DNA of 64,000 nucleotides from Leptodontidium sp. MPI-SDFR-AT-0119. Taxonomy: Eukaryota > Ascomycota > Leotiomycetes > Helotiales > Leptodontidiaceae. Below the pieces are notes generated by a model. That model worked only from the letters and a program-made list of their open reading frames with translations. It searched no databases and had not been told where the DNA came from. The stretch is from assembly GCA_020726505.1 (NCBI GenBank), contig JAHLEZ010000013.1:744001-808000 (forward strand), in the 5' to 3' direction. Position 1 is the first letter of the stretch. The number at the start of each line of letters is the position of its first letter. Below, piece by piece: positions 9,879 through 19,467 of this stretch. Both the position numbers and the translations under genes were made by a program.

Positions 9879-11804
9879 TCAAACTTCAGCATCTGTCTCC
9901 GTAGCTCCCAAGCTCAAAGTCTCATAATACATACTCCAGTCCTTTACAAATTGCGTATATCTTGCAAAGTCTTCCGAGTCATGAAACCCATAGATACCAA
10001 ATCTAGCCAAACGCCGAAGCCAAACACCACGCCCATATGTATCTTCAAGAAAATTTGGACAAGCTCTGGCGACGATCTGATCAAAGTTTGCCTTGACAAG
10101 GAGTTCGTCGGCAGTCAAAGGGCGCTCTGGATTCGTATCTCGGTCGTAAGCCCAGTGTGAGCTACGTTCTTCCTCATCACACCACAGCCAAGAATATTGA
10201 TATCCCGCCAGGACTGGAGGAACCGACAGAGCATCATCCCAGTCCAGGACACCACTAACAACCCATTTCGAGTACCGTGGCAGAACTGCAGGCTGAAATG
10301 AGTCGTGGACCTCCGTCAATGCTGATACAGTTTCCTCCGTGCCAGAAGTCTCCAAATGCTGCGCACCCTTGATCTGAAATGTGTGCAGATATTTCTTTCC
10401 CATATTATCCTCCACACCTACCTCGACCTTGTGGTTGCAGCAGTTTCCAGAACCATCCTCAATATTGACCTGGACTGTATGCTTGTGGCCATTGCCGGTT
10501 ATGTCATCAACAGAGAGCTGAACAGAGTGATAACAGCCCTTGCTAGCTCGCTGAACAGCAGATTTGGGAGGAACCTCGGTCTTTTCGGTGTCAGATACGG
10601 CACAATCGTCGGCAACGACTTCAGCCTCAGAGACTGGTTCCTCAACATCAACATCATTGACTTGATCAATCAAGATGTTCCGTGAACAAATATCCCAGTG
10701 CCATAAGGCGTTCCCACTGTCCTGGATTCGCATAAAACCGGCTTTCTCCATCTGAGTCGCAATGAGCTGGAGCGTACTCCACCGCTCTACCATCTTTTGG
10801 GTTGCAGGCTCGTTTGCGTGTTCGGTTGCGAGCTCATTTTGCTTGAAATACTCAAACAGCGAAACAAGGAATTGTGTCAGGGGCTGCTCATCAAGAATGA
10901 GTTGTTCTGTAGCCTTGAAGCCGGCGAAGCAGACATTTTTCACTGTCGGAGGAGGGTTATGAGCAATTGAAGGCAAGCACCGGGTTCCAACGAGTCGTCC
11001 AGGATTTGGGAATCTGATTTTGTCCAACTCGATCGCCAGTTGAGCAACTTCACCAGCAATCTGAATCCTATCGGCGAGAGGGAGTTGATAGAAGACATCT
11101 TGCATTGGCTTGCCTGGGAGTCTGGATTGGAGAACCCACTGGGATTTGATTGCATTGTTGGTGGTTGCATCGTATGCGAGAATGCTAGGAACCTTGAGAG
11201 AGTCAAATTGAGCGAGGTAGAGCAGAACCTCAACTTGGTCGCTGATCTCATAGTCTTGTGTCTCATCGTACGGCTCCCGAGGAATTCTGAGGATGTATTG
11301 CTTCTTCTCTGGAGTGTCAAAGGATAGACCTATGATTCTGTTGAAGCTACCTCCTTTCATTCGCTCGACTTCAGTTGGCTCGCCGTATCCAATCTCAAGG
11401 CAAAGCTGGATGACCTTGGCCTTGTATGTCCCAAATATCTCTTGGCTGTACTCGTATGTTGAAGAGGACATGCTACCAGCTTCGCTCGGGATTGAAGATG
11501 CTGCGCTGCCTCCTGTAGAGGAGTGGGAGCTTCTGCCAGGGGCTTCGTCGACACTTGAATCAGAATCCAAAGGTGTGTCAAGGACATCCTCATCCCTGTC
11601 GTCATCACCGCGATTCGAAACAGAGTCGCAAGGCAAGATGTGCTCTTTGACCGCAATCTCATCCATGGTACTCGGGTCGTCCATGGGGTGAGGCGAGGAT
11701 GGTTTCTTTTGAGTTGGTGGTTTAGCGGAGTCGTTTGAGTGTATTTGGCTTGCAGGCACGTTGTTGAGTCGGCACTTAACGGTAGCAACAGATGAGCCCG
11801 TCAT
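9879..11804 (-). CDS. APH/protein-kinase-fold phosphotransferase with repeat insertion
   Basis: Single exon, 641 aa, ATG complementary to 11802-11804. The first ~130 residues are low-complexity and acidic or Ser-rich. The aminoglycoside-phosphotransferase fold then begins: FNRIIGLSFDTPEKKQYILRIPRE carries the ATP-loop region and the presumed Lys/Arg-containing strand, with SQWVLQSRLPGKPM as hinge. The catalytic loop is HWDICSRN (H369, D371, N376), which differs from the common HGD by a Trp. The metal-binding DFG equivalent is VLDWDDA (D521). These two motifs normally lie about 15-20 residues apart; here 145 residues separate them, including about 3.5 copies of a 16-residue repeat at residues ~426-480. 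Substrate unknown: fungal APH-fold proteins may act on small molecules or proteins. A cytosolic protein is likely. Confidence 0.85.
   Translation of the reverse strand: MTGSSVATVKCRLNNVPASQIHSNDSAKPPTQKKPSSPHPMDDPSTMDEIAVKEHILPCDSVSNRGDDDRDEDVLDTPLDSDSSVDEAPGRSSHSSTGGSAASSIPSEAGSMSSSTYEYSQEIFGTYKAKVIQLCLEIGYGEPTEVERMKGGSFNRIIGLSFDTPEKKQYILRIPREPYDETQDYEISDQVEVLLYLAQFDSLKVPSILAYDATTNNAIKSQWVLQSRLPGKPMQDVFYQLPLADRIQIAGEVAQLAIELDKIRFPNPGRLVGTRCLPSIAHNPPPTVKNVCFAGFKATEQLILDEQPLTQFLVSLFEYFKQNELATEHANEPATQKMVERWSTLQLIATQMEKAGFMRIQDSGNALWHWDICSRNILIDQVNDVDVEEPVSEAEVVADDCAVSDTEKTEVPPKSAVQRASKGCYHSVQLSVDDITGNGHKHTVQVNIEDGSGNCCNHKVEVGVEDNMGKKYLHTFQIKGAQHLETSGTEETVSALTEVHDSFQPAVLPRYSKWVVSGVLDWDDALSVPPVLAGYQYSWLWCDEEERSSHWAYDRDTNPERPLTADELLVKANFDQIVARACPNFLEDTYGRGVWLRRLARFGIYGFHDSEDFARYTQFVKDWSMYYETLSLGATETDAEV
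10356..10530 (-). repeat. In-frame 16-residue tandem repeat inside the phosphotransferase
   Basis: The coding strand reads HSVQLSVDDITGNGHK, HTVQVNIEDGSGNCCN, HKVEVGVEDNMGKKYL and a partial HTFQIKG. The pattern is H-x-V/F-x-V-x-(V/I)-x-D-x-x-G, suggesting a small beta-repeat added to a loop of the kinase fold. The DNA has diverged, so this is an old protein-level repeat. Confidence 0.75.
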
Positions 11805-12918
11805 GGTGCTTGTTTTGTAAAGGAGGGGAGATGATTCGAAGGCGCGACGGACTTCGCGCGGTGATGTCGAGATGAAAGAAATAGGATGTGGTAGTGGCCA
11901 GAAATGTACGAAAAGTTCAAAGCGAAATGGGAAGTTTACTTGCCATCGGAGTCGGAATCATAGTTAAATGCGACAAAACTCCATTCGAATTCACTTCATT
12001 CGAATTCACTTCATTCGTCCGCAGATAACCTGGAATTATTCACGAGCATCGTGACTTCCACGCCGAGGTGAATCGCGCGATCACGTGTTCGCCTAAAATG
12101 TCGTATTTGGTCCAAAAATGTCTCTAAAGTGAACCTCGTCACATTCCCAGCTTGTCTCTTCGAAAAAGAAGCCGAATTCCTAACACTGGGAGAGACCTTG
12201 TTGAGCGAGGAACGTATAGAATAGATACAGGATTTCAATAAACCGGTAATCCAAGGCATTCGTTCAGTTACTACCAATGAACCCCAGAGAGCCGCCCAGG
12301 AATTCGAATCTGGTCACTGAATTCACAGTCTCTCATCTCAGCGGAACGGGAACATCGCGAATCAGCCTCAGTTGACAAGATTCAACTCGATTCGAGTCTC
12401 TTTGCGCAGGCAACAGTGAATCTCGAATTATGGCATGACTCGTGGGGTGATGAAATGGGCTGGAGAGAGAGTAGGAAAGAGGAGGCTGGACTCCCCTGGA
12501 ATGCACCTCCTATATTGAAGTGTTTGAGACTGAAACTCTCTCAGGTATGACCTCATATATCTCGGATGAAGATCTGCCTTCTGTAGGGGTATTCTTGAAC
12601 TCGTTGATGGACATTCCCAGTCACCTAGAGCAGCGAAGTGGCATGCGTGGTATCTCAGATATCCGTTTCAAGTCGACGTCAAGAGCATTTCCCTCTTATT
12701 TGTTGCCAGATGGATATTCTGGCATTCTTGGCTCTTCTTGAAGCCGTGGATTTATGGTCCAGTGGAATCCCAGGGCTGTCTACCTTGCTTCCACCTGCTA
12801 GATTTGCAGAACAGCGAAGATTCGAATATATATAACCCTTAGCACTCTTGTTGTGGCTTCTGATTCAATTGCTCTCCAGTATCTTTATTCCCAGCTTTAG
12901 CTTTCTGCAAACACAAGT
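11805..12918. other. Divergent intergenic region with a short tandem repeat
   Basis: Lies between the phosphotransferase (minus) and the mucin-like gene (plus). It includes the tandem repeat listed separately. An 88-codon minus frame at 12011-12277 and a 73-codon plus frame at 12520-12741 have no protein-like features. AT-rich 'tatataaccc' at about 12829 could be the core promoter of the gene at 12919. Confidence 0.45.
11980..12017. repeat. Tandem repeat of CATTCGAATTCACTT
   Basis: Two and a half direct copies of a 16-base unit (cattcgaattcacttc) lie back to back about 180 bases upstream of the phosphotransferase start. It is visible directly in the sequence; no function is evident. Confidence 0.8.
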
Positions 12919-15709
12919 ATGCTTGTACTAAGTTCTTCCTCCCTAGTCTTGCTAGGCCTGGCATCGCTGGTGATTGGGGTGGAGAAATGTCACCATAACA
13001 AGCAAGTTCTTCGCTTCACTAACAGCTAGACTCATTGCTAACTTAGATTAGCTGCTATCGAGCATTCAATGGCGATGCGTACGCTGCAGATGCAAAATCC
13101 TTCTGCTCAAGCTTCACAACTGCCACTACGATGAGTCTCAATGGCCTTCCCACGAATGCAGCCAAGAAGTGTTCTCTCGTAGCCCAGATTTCATCAGTCT
13201 GCGAGTGTGCTTATCCAACTGGAACTCTCACATCAAGCAAATCGACAAGTACCCCACCCGCAGTACTTTCTACATCTAGTCATCTTCTGACTTCTTCGAC
13301 CCCTGCTGTTGTCCCATCTATCTCTCATACGAGCCTTGTACCTCCAGTTCTGTCAAGCATCATCTCTGCACTTCCACCAATTCTCACACTGCCGCCTGTT
13401 GGATCTAGCGTTGAGCCACCCTCACCTTCGTCATCATGCCTAGATAGCTGCTTGAGTGCAATCTCTAGTAGCTTTTCTGCAAGCATGGCGAGTAGCCTGT
13501 CAAGTAGTCTCTACTCCAGCCTATCAATTAGTATTTCTTCGAGCTTGGTCTCTTCGGGGCTTTCAAGTATCTCTATGCCCTCACCGAGTCAGTAATCCTT
13601 CAATCCGGTTTTTCTGTGGTCATGAGTGCGCAGTATAGTGAACAAGGGCTGTTTCGTAGAGGTTAGAGTCTTTACTAATATGAAGCAGGCACTTCCCCCG
13701 AGTCCTCAGCGATCTCTGCGTCCCTGGCCTCCTCCACTGTACAAAGCAGTACCACAATGGCCCCGATCAGTACCTCAATGGAGACGTCCTCAAGTTCCGA
13801 CTTGGCCAGCTCTTCTGATGGCTCGATCGTACCAAGTGCTTCATCAAGCATCACATCAGAATCCCTCACAAGCATTCTGTTGATTTCTCTCCCATCGGGC
13901 TCTCTTTCTGCTTTTGAATCCGTTCAAACGAGCAGCTGGGAAACGTCTACTCTGAGTATCTCATCAGATATTGGATCATACAGTACTGTGACTTCACAAG
14001 ATACAGCAACATCCATCACGATTTCTGCAGGGCCAACATTTTCTCAAAGTAGCACGATCCTGCCAAACATTTCGAGCGATTCGGAAAGTCAGACCAGTTC
14101 TCTGTCACTCAGCTCGTTTGTTCACTCGTCATCCCCTGCATCCAGCTTCCTGGGTTCCAGTATTGCTACCAGCATTACGTCTGAAATCGCATCTTCCAGC
14201 ACCGTGAAGCCATCAGCAATAACCACTCTGAGCTCAGGCTCGGTATCTTCTACGATGTCTTCAGCAGAACTCACATCAACTGTGCCGGAGAGCTCAGCCA
14301 TGCCATCTGCCACAAAAATGTTATCTTCCTCTGAAGTACTATCCAGCCTCAGCTCGCTACCAACTTTACCCAGTGTTATCTCCTCTGCCTCCTTTAGTCA
14401 GTTTCCTAGCTCCATCGTCTCTTCGGCGCCAATTGCGAACTCGCAATCCTTTTTGTATTCCTCGGCTGAGAGTTCTGCACTTGAATCCACACTTGAAACC
14501 TCCTCCAGTGTGTTGTCGTTCACTTCCGCCGATTCATTGACCCTCATGCTGAGCTCACTCCTCACTTCGTCAACAATTGAGGCACCTTCGGCAATAGAAT
14601 CGTTTGTTACGACTCAAACAACAGCTCTAGTCTCAAGCTCAGATATGTCCCTTTCGACTATGCAGCCTTCCGTCGAAGTTCTCAGATCTGTCTCCGTTCC
14701 AGTACCAAGTGCTTCAGAACCTTCTTCGAGCTTCATAATCTCAGAAGTTTCTCCCTTTACGTCGAGTAGCACGGTTTTGACCTCAGAAATCGCCGTGTCG
14801 TCATCAGTTCCTGCAGCTTCTGTGGGGTTCAGTTCGGATATTCTTTCAAGCTTTTCCATGGCAAGCCTTTCGAGTACCGCGATTCTGGCCTCTTCATTAG
14901 AGCTTTCAAGTACTTCAATGGAGATGTCGACAGTATCGTCACAAACTAGCCTATCTGTTATGGAGTCGATTTTCAGCGTATCTCCAAGCAGTTCAGTAAC
15001 GATTGAAGTCTCCAGGACCGTGCCTGGAGCTCAGTCGACTTCTGGTGTCTCAAGTTCTTCTATTGAACTCGTAGTTAGCAGAATACTGAGCGTCGATCTC
15101 AGTATTCTCCCAAGTACTATGCTCAGCAACATCTCATCGGGATTTTCTTCTACTTCCGGCATTTTATCAACTACCCAAACCATGGACTCCTCGGCGACTC
15201 AAAGTTCCGCTTCCTTCTTTGTAAGCTCGTCTTCAGCCAGGATAGTCTCGGACTCCATCACCTCCCTCTCATCCACCCACGCAATCCCAAGCCTCCTCTC
15301 AACATCCTCGCCCCAAACATCCACTCTAAACAACATCTCCCTCGACTTCTCAACTCTAACAATCATAACCCTAACCACTTTCCGCACCCTCATCACCACA
15401 ACCGCCACCCTCCTCTTCCCCATTCACACCCACTGCGCAGCCGATAACTGTCTCCGTGCTTTCCGCCGTCACTCTGGCCAAGAATTCTGCTCCATCTTCA
15501 CTCTCGGCGGAACAACCGCTCCAGCTCTCCCGACTTTTGCAACGCAGTGCACGGGTGCTACGCTCGATAGAGTCAGTTCCGCTTGTACGTGTTTGAATAA
15601 TGGGATCTCACAGACGCCGACTTTTACGTTCACCAGGTTTGAGAGTGAGACGAGTGAGGTGGTGGCGAGTACTGAAACAGGGGTGAGTGGGAGTACTACG
15701 GCGATTTAG
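12919..15709 (+). CDS. Secreted Ser/Thr-rich mucin-like protein with N- and C-terminal Cys modules
   Basis: Proposed exons 12919-13005, 13047-13587 and 13689-15709, about 882 aa. The second intron has a clear TTTACTAATATG branch region and the donor GTCAGT. The first is short (41 nt) with its branch site very near the acceptor, so that junction is uncertain. A signal peptide is likely (MLVLSSSSLVLLGLASLVIG). A Cys module follows (EKC...CYRAFNGDAY...FCSSF...KKC...VCECAYP). About 650 residues of Ser/Thr-rich, probably heavily O-glycosylated sequence come next. The C-terminus repeats the same module: HCAADNCLRAFRR, QEFCSIFTL, FATQCTGA, SACTCL. There is no obvious GPI-anchor tail. A cell-surface or secreted role is inferred from composition. 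Confidence 0.75.
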
Positions 15710-16314
15710 ACGAGGGAAGAAGGAGGGATGGGGAGGGGAATGGGGAAAAAACATTCTTAGCCTTGGGGCAAATCAAATATCTTTATGACTTATCATCATC
15801 ATTATGCTTTAGTTTTTTTTTTTTTGTGTTTGTTTCGGGTAGTAATAGACGATAAAGTCGGATCTCAGACCTTGGATCTTTTCTTGAGAGCTTGGAAGCG
15901 GGAAGTTAGTACTAGATAGCGTTATTTTATTCCTAACAAGTATCTTTTTAACAGTTTTGGCACTTCGCGCACTTTGTTCCCTTGAATCATGGACTTCGGA
16001 CTTGTTAAAGCTTGACTACGATGCTAATGTCATAGGATCATTTCGCAGTACTAATGCGCTCCTTGAAATCTCTATCGATGCTCGTATCTCAGGACCCGCG
16101 AGGCAAGGTCTTCTTTGATTGTCTAGTAAAAATGTCCTCAGATTCTCAGGAATGCTCCAAGACAGGGAATCAGGTCAAGAGTGGAGTATCTCAGACCCGA
16201 ATCAACGTCACCTTCGGGGAATGAAGATTGTATTTAAGGAGCTTAGTTCGATTACCAAAGACGCAACTCAACTCTGTCCTTAGTACCTGTACACCAAGCC
16301 TCTCAAATGTTTCT
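15710..16314. other. Intergenic region
   Basis: 3' flank of the mucin-like gene. No coding signal recognised. Confidence 0.5.
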
Positions 16315-17134
16315 CTACTCAAGAACATGATCCTCTAGTACAGTCCCTACAGCAGAGCATTCCGACTCCCTATATCTGCCATAGGTCATCATCTTCACAG
16401 TAGCTTCCACATATGCCTTCCATGTAGCATCTGCGCGTGTGTTGTGGCCCGCTATGTAGTCAAAAGCGATGATAAGCTCCAATGACTTCATCGCCAATAT
16501 TCAAAAAACGTCTATTGCACAATCTTGGTACTCGTTGCAATACTCATAGACAACCTCGTTGAGAGAACGACGCAAAGTTTTGTTCTCAAACGCAATGCTT
16601 CTCATCAAGCTCAGATCAAGTATCGGGAATCTGTTCATAGACTCTTGTAATCTTAGGACCATCTAGAAGTGGTTTCTGAAGCAGAATATCTCGTCGTGGT
16701 AGAGTACCTTCTGTCTCTTGATTGTGGAATCCTTACGCTTTGTCCAAACACTTGGCCAACTCGTGACAAAGTATCGCGAGGGGTCCCACGCTCCGGCCCA
16801 ATCCTGCTAACGAACAAGCTACGGAGCGTGATTGGCGTCGAGCGGTACCCATCTTGGCGTTTCTATTCTTGACATAGCTCTGGGGGAAGTAACAGTCCAA
16901 AACAGCAGCATCATTAGCTTCCTTGCAAGACATCATGCTATTTAGAGTGTGGTACTGAGGACAAGTCCATATTCGCTTTGTCCGTGGAACCAAACCTGCC
17001 CGGGGTAAAAGACAAGGCCATAGCCAACGAAAAGTCCCTAGTAAACCCAAGGTGGATGGGTTCAGTCCCACGGAGAAAGCAAGTACTCGATGGAGACTAC
17101 TCGGCGAGGCGTTGCAATTATTACACAGTCCCAT
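16315..17134 (-). pseudogene. Degenerate protein-coding relic, family unknown
   Basis: On the minus strand, blocks of protein-like sequence lie in order but are broken. The 16733-17134 block includes RIWTCPQYHTLNSMMSCKEA and LDCYFPQSYVKNRNAKMG and ends in a stop. A second block around 16500-16660 in another frame reads MNRFPILDLSLMRSIAFEN then LRRSLNEVVYEYCNEYQDCA, ending in TGA. The same frame continues directly as MKSLELIIAFDYIAGHNTRA to 16315. Helix-like composition across an in-frame stop suggests a decayed gene rather than chance. I do not recognise the family. Part of the plus strand here is also open, so the strand call is not certain. Confidence 0.35.
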
Positions 17135-17673
17135 ACCATATTGCGAAGCTCCAACAGCATCTTTGGGAAGGATGGAAAATGGGTTGACGCAGGGAAGACT
17201 TTAGCCGGGTCTCCAATACATTCTTACTACAGGACTACCTTAAGAACATTCGATTTAGTGTCATCTTTGCTTGCGAGGCGAAAAGCTATTTCATTGGCCC
17301 TGGATTCTGGGACCTGTTGGTTGTTCTGGGAGTATGGATCCAATGGACTGCAAGCGTTAAACAGAAAGAACAAGCAGTGACCAAACAGTTTTACTCTGAG
17401 TGGAGTTGTGCTCAACGAAGACCCAATATGCGACACCTTGTGGATGCCTTTGTTGTGTTCATTGAGGACTTTGGGAAGGTGATTCAAATTTAGTGCCTTT
17501 AACCCGTGCCTAACAGCTTGGGGGAGATAGACGCCGGTGGTGCTTTCCTAGAGACTTAAATCCATAAGTTCAAGAGAAACTACATGATGAAATAGAAAAT
17601 CTCCATCATTTTGCAGGCACCAAGCTCTCATTCCTGTCACTGATCCGGTTCCTTTTTTCTTCAGACACCATTA
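17135..17673. other. Possible further relic on the plus strand
   Basis: A plus-strand frame between a TGA at about 17185 and a stop near 17492 reads like protein (YLKNIRFSVIFACEAKSYFI, then GFWDLLVVLGVWIQWTASVK). It continues the frame that precedes the TGA. It has no start and no recognised family, so it is recorded only as a possible remnant. Confidence 0.25.
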
Positions 17674-17734
17674 TTATGACCTTCCAACTAGAACAGCACA
17701 TACCCGGACATCAGTAGCCCCTTCCATCCTCACT

Positions 17735-18214
17735 TCACGATCCAGGTCTACGAACTCCACCCCCCCGATCTGACCGAATCGCAGCCAACAAATCGTCATC
17801 AATACCCCGCGCACTGTACACAACGCGATCTGTGTAGAGCTTGTCGAAAACAAACATGATGTATTGTGTTATGTCTGTCTTGATAGCTGCCGAATGCTCC
17901 TCGATAGAATGGCCGGGGAAGAGAAAAACGCTGTAATATCCTGGCACGATAGGCCCCGCGCCGCCGCTGTGGCGAAGGGGCGCATGGTAGTGATTTTGTA
18001 TTTCAGAGGAAGTAGGTGAGGATGGCATTGCTGGAAATTGGAAAGGGAGAGTAGCGAGTATAGAACAAGTCATAGCCTTCCACAACATTGTTAGGTGAAA
18101 ATGCAGAGGTACTCTATTGTAAGAAGATGATAACGGTGATGGATTCGCGAAGACAGAAATCGATTCCGTGGTCTTGACGACGAAACGAAGAACGGAGCTC
18201 CTTGCTGCGGTCAT
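17735..18214 (-). CDS. Peptidase-inhibitor-I9/propeptide-like protein, frameshifted near its end
   Basis: The open frame is 159 aa from an ATG at 18214; a shorter start at about 18088 (MLWKAMTCSILATLPFQFPA) would look signal-like. The segment PGYYSVFLFPGHSIEEHSA followed by DKLYTDRVVYSARGIDDDLL and AAIRSD matches the I9 fold, the subtilisin propeptide or inhibitor that small fungal proteins often carry alone. After AAIRSD the frame enters a run of seven G (plus-strand C at 17759-17765) and ends in an unrelated tail (stop at 17735). One base fewer in that run would give VEFVDLDREVRM, the expected last strand, with a stop at 17674-17676. Either the homopolymer is miscounted or the gene has lost its C-terminus. 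A role in inhibiting or folding subtilisin-type proteases is inferred from family. Confidence 0.6.
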   Translation of the reverse strand: MTAARSSVLRFVVKTTESISVFANPSPLSSSYNRVPLHFHLTMLWKAMTCSILATLPFQFPAMPSSPTSSEIQNHYHAPLRHSGGAGPIVPGYYSVFLFPGHSIEEHSAAIKTDITQYIMFVFDKLYTDRVVYSARGIDDDLLAAIRSDRGGGVRRPGS

Positions 18215-18295
18215 TCTATCAGTCTGTACGCCAAGGGCGCGTAATTCTACGCTACTATCCCCTTAACTGCCACCAGAAACACCCTCCTGCAGACC

Positions 18296-18872
18296 ATGGC
18301 CGAACAGCTTCAGAGAGAAGCGTTGTACATATCAACGAGGTTTTGTGGCGAAGAACACCCATTATCGCTTCGCTGCATTGGTAATTTAGGACAGATCCTC
18401 TGGACAAAAGGCAGGATAACTTCCGAGGAGGCACTGGGCGAAGAAGCCCATTTTCTGGCCCAAAAGATCGCTCGTCCTGCATGAGAAAATTTTAGGAATC
18501 GACCATCCTGCCACATTGGCTAGCGCCGATACCTTGAGTATAATCATGTTCCAGCAAGGCCGGTTAGATGAGGCGGAGGGATTGGCAGTGCGCTCACTGG
18601 AAACATCCCTAAGGGTACTCGGGAAGGAACAACCGGCAAGTCTGACAAGGATGAGAAATTTGGCTCTCATTTGGAAGATGCAAGGGAAACTACGTGACGC
18701 GGGAGAACTTATACAGGAGTGTGTGCTTATGTCTCAGAGGATCTTGGGCTCTGAACATCCGGAGACAGTGGATTTGCAGGAAATGCTCAAGGCTATAGGT
18801 TATGAAGGGCATGACGATAAAGAACAGACAAACGTGAAGGATAGAGGGAAAGGTAAAAATGTTATCCGATAA
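18296..18872 (+). pseudogene. TPR (kinesin-light-chain-type) repeat fragment with frameshift
   Basis: Two plus-strand frames (18296-18484 and 18480-18872) encode consecutive tetratricopeptide repeats of the TPR_10/TPR_12 type found in fungal NLR-like proteins. Examples are REALYISTRFCGEEHPLSLR, LHEKILGIDHPATLASADTL, AVRSLETSLRVLGKEQPASL and LIQECVLMSQRILGSEHPET. The repeat register passes from the first frame to the second near 18465-18485, so a 1- or 2-base shift interrupts it. No N-terminal effector or nucleotide-binding domain precedes it. It is most likely a remnant of a larger protein, though a small TPR-only gene with a sequence error is possible. Confidence 0.55.
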
Positions 18873-19467
18873 GCGGTTCGATGCTGCGGGCATCTAATTT
18901 GGACAATGGAACATCGTGAGCGTGAGCACTACTGGTATTTGTCTTGAATGATACATGATTTCGCCTCTTTATTGAGGGCGTTCGTCTAAACCAAGTGTCC
19001 GAGAAAGTTTTGTGTTCTTACAGTATTTTGCTATTTAGTAGTTATAGATGTAGGAAATCTTAGAGCCTTGTTTCGTGGGAAGGAATCTAATTTAGGGGTT
19101 GAATCTACAGCTAGTTCTGACGAAGGAAAGGGAGCAAGTATCTTCATCGGACAAAAGTATCATTAGCTATCACGAATGCAACTTGACAATATAGTGCCTC
19201 GCCCATGTGAGGTGGAGAATAATGAAGCTAGATCATCTATCCTAACCAAGAGCCTCACCAGAAAAATAGGCCATATTTTAATGTGTACGAAATCAGGGGA
19301 TAATTTCAGAGTCACTTCCGATTAGGCAGGTGGGCTGACAGGTTACGACTAGGTGCTCTATCGCCGTGCTAGAATTCCTGTCCTTCTTGGTCCCATCCCA
19401 CTCGCTCCTCAAAACTAAGTTTTGCAACTATCATATCGTAAATCAACAGCAAAAGCGCATCGAAGAC
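18873..19467. other. Intergenic region
   Basis: AT-leaning sequence between the TPR fragment and the F-box-like gene. No coding signal. Confidence 0.5.
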
